Below are positions 47,960 to 55,888 of a stretch of DNA of 64,000 nt, in pieces. The notes under the pieces were generated by a model. That model was given only the letters and a program-made list of their open reading frames with translations, searched no databases and was not told the DNA's origin. The DNA is taken from NCBI RefSeq assembly GCF_030296895.1, contig NZ_AP028022.1, positions 806,001 through 870,000 of the forward strand, written 5' to 3'. The translations under genes were made by a program, and so were the position numbers. This DNA is from Helicobacter felistomachi (GTDB lineage Bacteria > Campylobacterota > Campylobacteria > Campylobacterales > Helicobacteraceae). Every line of letters begins with the position of its first letter. Position 1 is the first letter of the stretch.

Positions 47960-49495
47960 TTATATCCCCCTTAACACCTCTAACGCTTCCAGTACCTTCA
48001 CCATCGCCAAGGTGTCTAGCTTGCAATACTCCAAAAGGGCTTGTTTGGTTTGTTCTTGTTGCTCTTTTGGCATGCTAGGCATTTTGGCGTAAATGACCAT
48101 GGCTTCTGTGCCCTTATGTACCAATTCCAAATCCTCATAAGCCCTTTCAAAGTCGGGTACCAAAGCGGGTAAAACGCTTTTGATGGAGTAACTGCCCACC
48201 ATTTTGGGATCGTAGTAATGCCCTTCTTTAAATGGGATCATCAGGTCTAAAATGTTCTCTTTGATCGCCAGTAGTGCTTTGACCACTTGTTGGTGCTGTG
48301 CCTCCAACAAATCAGCCAAATCTTTCAGGACATTTTTCTCAAAGGCGGCGTTGTAGGCGAGCACACACGCATCTTGGGGGATGTCTTGGATAAGTTGCTC
48401 TGCCAAAGCCAAACGCCCATCGCTGCCACACTCGGCTAAAAACTCTCTGTGCTCTAGTTTACCATCACCATGATCGATGTGGATAGAGTATTGGAAGGGG
48501 ACTTGCCCATGGGGTTTTGTGCCATCAAATGGAGGGATGGCGGGCTTATAAGTTTCAAAATCCAAATGATAGGCGGGGTATCTTATGGTTTCCAAAAACT
48601 TTTTAATCTCCTTCTGATCGATGTGTGCCTTGCCATTTAAAGCGCATTCCACTTGTATTTTTTGATTGCGCGTGAGAGCTTGGATGTCCTCTTTTTCTAA
48701 ATCTGTGAAAAAGATTTTCTTGTTTTGGTATAACTTCATCTTGGAAGCAAATTTTTGATTTGCAATGGCAAAGATGTGCTCATGCCCTACAATCCCCCGC
48801 TGTTTCTCCCAACAATAATGTTTAGCCAAACACTCATAGGGTTTATCACAATGCTTGCCGATGTCGGTATCTGGCTCTTGTGGGTTTGCTAGGGTGCTCT
48901 GTATGTCCTCTAAACGCTGGAGCATTTCACTATAAAAGTCCTTGACAAACCCTAAAAAATCGTGCTTGACAAACAACTTTTCTAAATCCAGTGCCCCTTG
49001 TTTTGTGTAGGTGTTGTTGAGGCCAACTAAGTAAGCCCCCTTAATCTCGTAGCCACAACCTTTAAGGACATAGTATTGCACTGCCAAATCCCATAAATAT
49101 TTCTTTTCGGGCTTTGTTTTGTTTTTATCGCCATAGACACTCGTGGAGCTTTTAACTTCATTCAACACCACGCCATCGCTGTGGATTTCTAAAATATCCA
49201 CCATCACAACAACCCCTTGAAACTCAAAAGTCGCCTCATAAATGGTTTTAACACCTTGCTTCAATAATTCTTGTGTGCGCGCCACCATTTGCCCTATGTC
49301 TGTGTTATAAGCCACTTCCACCCCACCAGCAAACAACGCCCGCGCCAACTGCCCCACCTCTTTGCCCTCTTGCATCTCATTGTCCAGTTCTCCATGCGCA
49401 TCATTTGCTTGCTCTAAAACCTCTGGTTTGTGTTCTGCAAACCACAGCATTTTAGGGCATCGCATGCCCTGGATAAACTTAGATTTAGACAACAT
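47960..49495 (-). CDS. DUF2779-type nuclease: Cas4-like PD-(D/E)xK plus DEDD exonuclease fusion
   Basis: A 511-aa protein. ATG 49495 (MLSKSKFIQGMRCPKMLWFA) has AAAGGAG upstream and gives the DUF2779 start; a longer frame runs to 49546. The N-terminal half has a Cas4-like arrangement (RCPK cysteine, then MVDILEI, LNEVKSSTSVYG and AVQYYVLKG, with later cysteines CDKPYECLAKHYCW). The C-terminal half shows DEDD exonuclease blocks: HLDFETYKPAIPP, LAYNAAFEKNVLKDL and LLEYCKLDTLAMV. It lies directly after a ClpX-like gene. Role unknown; a nuclease is inferred from motifs. Confidence 0.75.
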   Translation of the reverse strand: MLSKSKFIQGMRCPKMLWFAEHKPEVLEQANDAHGELDNEMQEGKEVGQLARALFAGGVEVAYNTDIGQMVARTQELLKQGVKTIYEATFEFQGVVVMVDILEIHSDGVVLNEVKSSTSVYGDKNKTKPEKKYLWDLAVQYYVLKGCGYEIKGAYLVGLNNTYTKQGALDLEKLFVKHDFLGFVKDFYSEMLQRLEDIQSTLANPQEPDTDIGKHCDKPYECLAKHYCWEKQRGIVGHEHIFAIANQKFASKMKLYQNKKIFFTDLEKEDIQALTRNQKIQVECALNGKAHIDQKEIKKFLETIRYPAYHLDFETYKPAIPPFDGTKPHGQVPFQYSIHIDHGDGKLEHREFLAECGSDGRLALAEQLIQDIPQDACVLAYNAAFEKNVLKDLADLLEAQHQQVVKALLAIKENILDLMIPFKEGHYYDPKMVGSYSIKSVLPALVPDFERAYEDLELVHKGTEAMVIYAKMPSMPKEQQEQTKQALLEYCKLDTLAMVKVLEALEVLRGI

Positions 49496-49549
49496 CTCTT
49501 CTCCTTTGTAATAAAATTTGTGTCTTGCCATTTTTAAAACACCCAAGCA

Positions 49550-51199
49550 TTAACCATTTTCCTTAGATGTATTCAATGGAATCTTCATGGGCTCTTTTTT
49601 GTTTGTGATGGTTTCTGCCGTGATGATGCACTTGTAGCCACGCCACTTTTCCATGTCAAATCTCAATGGGTGGATCACTCGGTTTAAAAGGGTTTTAATG
49701 GCACGCATGCCCGTGCCCTCTTGCATGGCTTTCTCAATCAATATCTTTTTAGCTTCCTCATCAATTTCTAAGACACTGCCATGCTCTCTAAAGTTGTCTT
49801 TGAAGGGTTTGGACTCGTTGTCAATGGCATCAGATAACATCTTATGATCGACAGGCTCTAACACCACAACATTGCCAATGCGCCCGATAAACTCTCTAAA
49901 CAGCCCACAACGCTGTAAATCCTGACTGCTCACTTCTTGTGGAGTTATACTGGACGGTGTAGGCTTAGTGTTTGTAAAGCCAATGGAGTTTTTAGGTTGT
50001 GTTGTTGTGTTTAAGTGCGTGTAAAGGTCTTTAAAATGCCCAGCAAAGATAAAGAGTATTTCATCGGTTTTTAGAGTGATGTCTTGCTTGTCGTAGGTGA
50101 AGGTGACTGTGTGTCCTTCCATGGGCTTTAATAATTCGGTTTGCACCAAAGATTTAAACTGGTTGTCGGTAACCTCCATGCCTAGCTTATCCACTTCGTC
50201 TAAGAAAATCACCCCCTTTTGGGCTTTTTCTATGTCTTTGCCTGCACTGACATATAGCCCAACAAAGATGCTCATCAATTCCTCACCTTTCCACCCTGTA
50301 GGTGTCAGGTTGGAGGCATCGGCGATGTAGTAAGGGATGTCTAGCTTTTTTAACAGCGTGGTGGTCATGAAAGTCTTGCCACTGCCTGAGGGACCGATTA
50401 AAAGCATGTTGGTTTTAGGCATGCATGGGTTGCCATTAAAGTGGGCATAGTGATCGCTAAGAGTAACACAAAGTGCCTCCTTGGCCTCTTCTTGACCACT
50501 CACGCAATCCAAGTATTTATAGAGTGCCTCTGGAGTGTAAGAAGTTTGTGGCTCATATTCAAAGGGGTCTATGCCCTCTTCTAGCATCTTGTATAACAAT
50601 TTTGTTTGTTCCTTTGAAAAAGCCTCATATTGTTGGTATTCCCACTCATCAAATTCTTCTTGAGTCATTGGTTCTTCTTGAGTCGTTTCAACCATTGAGG
50701 GTCGTTGATCTCTTTGTGTGGAGAGGCTGTCTTTATTAATCTCAGGATTGTCCAACATGAGCAAAGTGCGTATCTCGTGTATAGGTGTGGGCTCTTGGTT
50801 TAAAGAGATGGCAAGGGGGAAAAAGTTAGAAACTTTTTCTACTCGCCATGCCTCTTTTTGTACTGCAACACAACAAGGAAGTCGCAAATGAATTAACAAG
50901 TTATACACACAAGACCAAAACGCACGAAGTTTTGAGCTTTCTTGCAGATGGGTTAATATAAATTGTTGTGGGTATTTTAGCCGCTCATATAGAGTTTCTA
51001 GCACGCCTTCATTACATTTGTTCAAAATTTCTTTTAAGCGTGCAAAGGCCCATAATCTAAAAGCAACAGGGAAGTAATAGTGGTGTGTATTTTGTGTAGG
51101 ATGAGACACGCTTGCAAAACAGATGTGGGCATCTTTTAAAGCTCTATCCAGTCTTGCATGTGTGCAAACTCTATAAACCCACAATCTCTTTCTAGCCAC
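49550..51199 (-). CDS. ClpX-like AAA+ ATPase
   Basis: A protein of up to 549 aa (start uncertain; GTG 51199 overlaps the previous gene). The AAA+ core has Walker A IGPSGSGKTFMTTTL (residues 269-283), Walker B KGVIFLDEVDKLG (328-340), and a sensor-2 helix EGTGMRAIKTLLNRV, all in ClpX style. The N-terminal zinc domain of ClpX is absent; residues 1-200 are different and partly acidic. I could not find the IGF ClpP-docking loop. It ends about 55 bases before the nuclease start. A dedicated unfoldase is inferred. Confidence 0.75.
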   Translation of the reverse strand: MARKRLWVYRVCTHARLDRALKDAHICFASVSHPTQNTHHYYFPVAFRLWAFARLKEILNKCNEGVLETLYERLKYPQQFILTHLQESSKLRAFWSCVYNLLIHLRLPCCVAVQKEAWRVEKVSNFFPLAISLNQEPTPIHEIRTLLMLDNPEINKDSLSTQRDQRPSMVETTQEEPMTQEEFDEWEYQQYEAFSKEQTKLLYKMLEEGIDPFEYEPQTSYTPEALYKYLDCVSGQEEAKEALCVTLSDHYAHFNGNPCMPKTNMLLIGPSGSGKTFMTTTLLKKLDIPYYIADASNLTPTGWKGEELMSIFVGLYVSAGKDIEKAQKGVIFLDEVDKLGMEVTDNQFKSLVQTELLKPMEGHTVTFTYDKQDITLKTDEILFIFAGHFKDLYTHLNTTTQPKNSIGFTNTKPTPSSITPQEVSSQDLQRCGLFREFIGRIGNVVVLEPVDHKMLSDAIDNESKPFKDNFREHGSVLEIDEEAKKILIEKAMQEGTGMRAIKTLLNRVIHPLRFDMEKWRGYKCIITAETITNKKEPMKIPLNTSKENG

Positions 51200-51974
51200 A
51201 AGCGCATGAGTCTTTTAGATGAATGTGATGGTACAGAATCTAGGGGTTTTTTGCATAAAATGTCGATCAAGCGTTTAAGAACAGCTCTATCCTTCTTTTC
51301 TTGTTGTTCTAAAAACTTCAAGAAGTGATTCATGGATTCTCGTGGCAATGAAACTTTTGGAGTGTTCGCATTGGGTGTAATCGCAAACACCAAATCCCCA
51401 TCCACACAATAAGGTTGTAATTTACAAAAAGCCTTGCACAACTCAAAATCATTGCCCTTGAAAGCCCCAAGCAAATCCTGCTTAAAAGCTTCAAAAGGGA
51501 TTTTAAAATCGCCAAACAACCCTCCATAATTGCTCTTTAGATAATGCTGGGCGACATGATCGCAAATTTGCTTAGAAAAGGAAAAGCACCCGCATATGAA
51601 TTTTTCAATTTGAGCAGAGTTTGCAAAAGTTGTTTGGGTTCTATGCTTTGGCGTTCTTGGCAGATTTGGGGGAAAAACCAATACTCCCCACAATCTTGGG
51701 CAATTTGGGAAAAATCAAGCTTTTGGACTTCTCTTTCTTCCCCTAATTTAGGAAAGTCCCAAGCCTCATCTCCCAACTTTCTGCCCTGTTTTTTTAACAA
51801 AGTCTTGGCATAGGCTTCATGCTCTTTGACAAAATCAAGGGCATAATTTTTAGGCAACTTGCCCCCATTTTTAAAAATGCGCTTGCTGATGCGTTTTGCT
51901 AAATCGTAACGCACACCTTTTCTAATGAGAAACTCTTGCAACTTGTAGTAACCAATTTCAATGAATTTTTGCAT
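51136..51974 (-). CDS. Hypothetical protein, first gene of the ClpX-like/nuclease run (apparent frameshift)
   Basis: ATG 51974 (MQKFIEIGYYKLQEFLIRKG) has AGGGAAGC upstream. The frame runs through RYDLAKRISKRIFKNGGKLP and EYWFFPQICQERQSIEPKQL; near 51609-51611 one missing base (plus-strand T3) makes it diverge. The other frame continues EKFICGCFSFSKQICDHVAQ, GGLFGDFKIPFEAFKQDLLG and CDGFIEF-like residues to a stop at 51136. Corrected length about 280 aa. Family unknown. Its end overlaps the ClpX-like gene by 64 bases. Confidence 0.5.
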
Positions 51975-52134
51975 CGCTTCCCTTTCAGTTTTGATTAAGG
52001 TTATCGAAAAGCACAATCATGTTAAAACACTCTAGCTTACATATTTCTTAATTGTATAAACAAATATCTATTTTCACACACTAAACGCAGAACTTGATTT
52101 TTATTAGGTTTTTGTGTATAAACATTTTTTGAAT

Positions 52135-53058
52135 TTCTTAAAAAGGTTGATTTTGTCAGAATCTCCAAACCATAACAATAGCCCACAACAAAAACCTGCT
52201 TTGTCTGTCATCGTGTGTAGAGGGCGCAATAAAAACTACCTAGAAGTGCCCAAGGTTCCAGTAGATCACCGCTTTGATCTTTTCACGCCTCCACCTCCTA
52301 GAAGATACCCACTGGGTTTGTTTCATAAAAAAGTTTAAAGCGTTTTGAAAGGCTTTATCAAAAAGCCAAAGAGCGCAAATCCCGCCTACAAGGCAGGAAA
52401 AGAAGTGGATTTGGTCCTCTAAAGGACAACACGCTCTTAAAGCTTGTCTTTAATGTCTACGAACACACTACCATAGCCAAATCACCCGTTTAATCGGTAA
52501 GATTGCCCGCTCTACGGATTTGCCCTCTTAGAATACACCCAAATCACACCTGTCGCTTATGAAGTGTGGTTTTTCACTTTGGATTTAAAGAGTGGCAAAC
52601 AACTGGCAAGGTATTCTGAGGCTTTGAGTAAAGAAAACCTAATGCGCTTTCAGAGTTTGATTTATGAAGTTTTAGACCCACAGACAGAAGTTCCCGAGCA
52701 AGGGATGTTTATCTCCAGTAAAGAGTATTCAAGACTCACACGGATTGAGCAAGAACACCAAGACTTACAGGCTAAACTTAAAGAAGTTGAAACAGATGCC
52801 ACTGAATTTATTGATGCTCTTGAAGAGTGGTTGTTTTTTACACAGCTGACAAATGCCAACACTGAATTAGAATACCTTTGGCGTTTTTGTGAAAAGGCAA
52901 ACCCCTTTATGAAAAAGTATTTTGGGAGTTTGATTGGGCTTAAGGAGTTTGGGGGACAAAGGGCTTTGAGCTACTCTAATTTGAGCGTGCAAGAATTAGA
53001 GCGGATTAAGAGAGAGAAGAGGGGGTTTGGTTTGGGTAAAACACCAACGACTAGCTGA
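52135..53058 (+). pseudogene. Decayed gene of unknown function in several frames
   Basis: Pieces in successive frames read as one protein: ILSESPNHNNSPQQKPALSV ... YPLGLFHKKV, then FERLYQKAKERKSRLQGRKR, LLKLVFNVYEH, then YGFALLEYTQITPVAYEVWF to 53058, ending KRGFGLGKTPTTS. The last part (52564-53058, GTG start) is a 164-codon open frame with a coiled coil (LTRIEQEHQDLQAKLKEVET). At least two single-base breaks (near 52335 and 52500-52515). No family recognised. Confidence 0.45.
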
Positions 53059-53105
53059 GAATGCCACACAAAATGGGTTAGATGACAAGCCTAGTGCTAG
53101 CACAT

Positions 53106-53831
53106 TCATCCGTCCTTTCTTTTTGTCCCTCTTTTTGCCATAGCAAAGCTAGAAGCAATGCGCTGTTTAAGTCTCTCGTGTTTATATGGCTTTAATTGCA
53201 CATTGTATTTTTTTAATTGCGCCCTGCATGCCTTCAATTCCTCTCGCTTTTCTCTGCGTTCTTGTAAAGAAGTGGTGATGTTGTCCCAAGCAAATTTAAA
53301 ACACACATTCTTACACCATTTTGTATCAAAAATGAGAGTGTGTTCATTTAACAAGTGCCCTAAGCGCATCCATAAATCCTCGTCTTTTAGAGTAGGGCGA
53401 TCTGTTAGAGATCTAAAACGAGAGACATTCTCCAAAAGATAAGAGGACTTTGTGTGTAAAAAGACATAAGAGGGTTGTCCAATACTTCCTAAGACTTTGC
53501 ACAGAGTGTACAAATACATCCGATCCAAATCCCAAGACAGCACGCTAGTGGGTGGCACGCCCTGCAAGATGTGTTCTAGGTGTTGCCAAGGTTCAAGTTT
53601 TCTTTGCTCTAATGAAAGAGTTTCGTCTTTCTCTTTATAAAACAAAGTGAGCACCGCTCCATATCCGCACACTTTGGCTTTATCCGCATACACGCAACCG
53701 ATGTGTGCATCCACTAACAACTTTTTCTCTTTTAAACGCCAAAACCTATTCTCAAATTCCTTTAGTCCAAAGGGTGGTGGGAGTGTTATATGGGGTTTTA
53801 GGGTCTGTGTTGTTGCTTTTTTTCTGATCAT
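53106..53831 (-). CDS. Hypothetical protein, possibly RNase H-like fold
   Basis: A 241-aa protein with intact frame. The middle reads KLLVDAHIGCVYADKAKVCG, YGAVLTLFYKE, then LSWDLDRMYLYTLCKVLGSI and EHTLIFDTKWCKNVCFKFAW, a pattern of strands with acidic residues loosely recalling RNase H-like or polyprotein-domain folds. The C-terminus is strongly basic (EELKACRAQLKKYNVQLKPY). No firm family call. A neighbour of the decayed gene at 52135, in the opposite direction. Confidence 0.45.
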   Translation of the reverse strand: MIRKKATTQTLKPHITLPPPFGLKEFENRFWRLKEKKLLVDAHIGCVYADKAKVCGYGAVLTLFYKEKDETLSLEQRKLEPWQHLEHILQGVPPTSVLSWDLDRMYLYTLCKVLGSIGQPSYVFLHTKSSYLLENVSRFRSLTDRPTLKDEDLWMRLGHLLNEHTLIFDTKWCKNVCFKFAWDNITTSLQERREKREELKACRAQLKKYNVQLKPYKHERLKQRIASSFAMAKRGTKRKDG

Positions 53832-54175
53832 GTGTTTAGTATATCCTTATTTTGTTTGCAGTTGTGTTTTCATATTGTTAAGGAGCTTTTTACACGATCT
53901 GTGTAACAATAAGAGGAAATTCAACAGGGGGGGCTCCCCGACTTGAAGATTGGTTTTTTGGTTGTTTCACTGGGTTTTTTTGCCTTAATTTCTGCAGTAA
54001 AACTCTAAAAATGCTCAATCTTTTCGTGTGCAAGATTCACGATCCGCCTGAATGCAACCCCATCTCGCCACTTAGAATGCGCACAGAAATTCTAGGATAT
54101 GCAATGCCATCCTTGACTTTGGTCTTTGCTAGATTTTCCTAGTGAAAACAAGCATTTTCAAATTAGAAAATAGGT
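53832..54175. other. Gene-free interval
   Basis: About 340 bases with no convincing gene. It contains a short G7-CT-CCCC element (53928-53940) able to form a small hairpin. Likely decayed DNA between accessory genes. Confidence 0.4.
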
Positions 54176-54708
54176 CTAAGACAATGTTGACTTTGTGATA
54201 ATTGGGGAGTTTTTAAATCCACTCTTTTTATTAAGACTACAAAAATCCCTAAAATCTAATCTATGTTTTCTAAAATCAAAGATCAAATTTTGCAAATGGT
54301 TTTGTTTGATGACAACGATAACAGATCCCAAGGTTAAATTAGACAGCAAATACGAATTGTAAGCTTTAAAATCAACAGATTGGGCATGGTCTATATCCTC
54401 TTGGGCTGACCTATCTCTCCTTGTTCGCCTATGAATCTTCTCTATCTCTTTGCTTAAGTAGGTGCGTTGATAATCCAAGCTGGACTGCCAGTGACTAATT
54501 GCATACAAAAATCTACAATGTTCCTTAGATAAATCTCTGCTTGGGCGATCTTTGGGGTGAGCCTAGCATTGAACTCTAAACTAGCGTTGTGCTTGGCAAT
54601 GTCATTGTCATAGGTCTTTAAACGCTCTAAGGATATGAGATTTCTAATGTCGCTTTTAAAGGCTTGGACTTGCGCATGTCGGGCTTCTAGATCAAGATTT
54701 TCATCCAT
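54176..54708 (-). pseudogene. Abi-like (Abi_2-type) protein remnant
   Basis: First frame: MDENLDLEARHAQVQAFKSD, SLERLKTYDNDIAKHNASLE, IAQAEIYLRNIVDFCMQL up to GSPAWIINAPT-stop; second frame: YLSKEIEKIHRRTRRDRSAQ, SYLLSNLTLGSVIVVIKQNH. One missing base near 54470 joins them. The RLKTY ... YLRNIVDF ... LTLG pattern resembles abortive-infection Abi_2-like proteins seen in Helicobacter, but this is by memory. The conserved C-terminal third (RxxxxH helix) is missing, so it is truncated as well. Confidence 0.5.
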
Positions 54709-54797
54709 GGTAAACCATTTTTATTTCATCTCCAATCTCCATTAGAAATGTCATGGTATTTATCAGAAAACTTTGCATGCATCTTGGATTTTCTTTT

Positions 54798-54924
54798 TTA
54801 TTTGATTGCATATAAACTGACCTCCAAAGTTTGAAGTAAAGAAAGAGGCACTCTCTTTAGAGAGAATTTTGGAAAGCAGAAGTTTCTCTGCTTCTTTTGC
54901 CGTGAGATATAGCAATTTAGGCAT
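54798..54924 (-). pseudogene. HicA-like toxin, broken
   Basis: ATG 54924 overlaps the hicB stop region. It reads MPKLLYLTAKEAEKLLLSKI, close to the HicA start, but then gives SASFFTSNFGGQFICNQIKK without the catalytic G-SH-R motif, ending at TGA near 54798. The toxin reading is lost after about 20 residues. Confidence 0.5.
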
Positions 54925-55123
54925 TTAAAGCCACTTCAATAGGGGCTATTATAGAATTTGTATTGGAGAGATGAGCTAACTCATCTGCCTCTAAAGTTTC
55001 TAAATAAAGCTCGATCGCCTCTTTGATATTTGCCAGAGCTTCTTCATAACTATCGCCCTGAGACACACAACCTTGCAAAGAAGGGACAAAAGCAAAATAC
55101 CCATGTTCATCTTTCTCTATCAC
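54917..55123 (-). CDS. HicB-type antitoxin
   Basis: A 68-aa HicB partial-RNase-H domain: EKDEHGYFAFVPSLQGCVSQ and GDSYEEALANIKEAIELYLE are the family core. It lacks a C-terminal DNA-binding domain, as short HicB proteins do. The GTG start at 55123 is tentative; sequence upstream (FFNAVIEKD) suggests the natural start may be a few codons earlier, before a T7 run. Its partner HicA gene follows in decayed form, leaving an orphan antitoxin. Confidence 0.75.
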   Translation of the reverse strand: MIEKDEHGYFAFVPSLQGCVSQGDSYEEALANIKEAIELYLETLEADELAHLSNTNSIIAPIEVALNA

Positions 55124-55342
55124 GGCGTTAAAAAAATGTCGCTACCTTTGATTAAATTGAAAATTGATTATATATATTCATTTAGTGCTTTAACCTGAAG
55201 ACTTTTGCCATCACTTAACACCACAAACTCTAAAACGTATAGTCTTTGTTTTTAGAGTATCATGTATGGAGTCACTCTTTGTGCTTTTTAGCTATACTAC
55301 GGCTTTATGTCTTGATCTATCTCAATGAAAGGGGAGAGCGCC

Positions 55343-55888
55343 ATGCAAGGGCTTTTAGGGGGATTGTTAAAAAATACGGAGTTGGTGCCCCTTTATCGAC
55401 TCACTTGTTGGGATAAGCGTTTTAGTAATGTCCCCAAAGAATGGCAACCCAAAACCACAGCCTTTAAGCATGTGAGTGCCGCCACTCTCAAGGAGTTGCG
55501 CCAAGAGGGGGGCGGTGTCAGGCTTTTATCGACGGGCAATTTTGAGGGCTACACCACAAAAGCCCTAGCAGGGACTCACCTCAATGATGGGGAGGTCATC
55601 AGTCTCCCCACAGGGGGGCGCGCTTACACAAAATACCATAAGGGACTATTTGTGGATAGTGGCAACCTCTTAGCCACATGCGCTAACCCAGAAACGACAA
55701 GCCTCAAATTTATTTTTTACTATTTAAAGAGTCAAGCTAGACTTTTAGAAAGTTGCTATCAAGGGGCTGGAATCGCACACCCCGATATGTCCCGCATTTT
55801 AGCCCTTAAAATTCCCCTCCCCCCTTTGCCCGTGCAAGAAAAGATCGTTAAAATCCTGGAGCCCTTGAGCCTTTTAAGTGGGGGTTAG
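55343..55888 (+). CDS. Half-length HsdS specificity subunit, inverted relative to the hsd operon
   Basis: A 181-aa protein with one target-recognition domain (WDKRFSNVPKEWQ ... GGRAYTKYHKGLFVDSGNLL) and one conserved HsdS helix start (LKIPLPPLPVQEKIVKILEP). It ends at TAG inside GGGGGTTAGGGG, four bases into the convergent hsdR end, so the usual C-terminal helix is cut. ATG 55343 has GGGGAG upstream. Half-size HsdS can dimerise in some type I systems. Its orientation opposite to the main operon suggests a store for sequence exchange or a remnant. Confidence 0.65.
   Translation: MQGLLGGLLKNTELVPLYRLTCWDKRFSNVPKEWQPKTTAFKHVSAATLKELRQEGGGVRLLSTGNFEGYTTKALAGTHLNDGEVISLPTGGRAYTKYHKGLFVDSGNLLATCANPETTSLKFIFYYLKSQARLLESCYQGAGIAHPDMSRILALKIPLPPLPVQEKIVKILEPLSLLSGG

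Noticed and set aside
47960-49495. Genuine CRISPR-associated Cas4
   Set aside because: The protein carries an additional DEDD exonuclease half typical for DUF2779, and no CRISPR or other cas gene lies in the window.
49550-51199. Housekeeping clpX
   Set aside because: The N-terminal zinc-binding domain is absent, the first 200 residues differ, and the neighbours are accessory genes rather than clpP.
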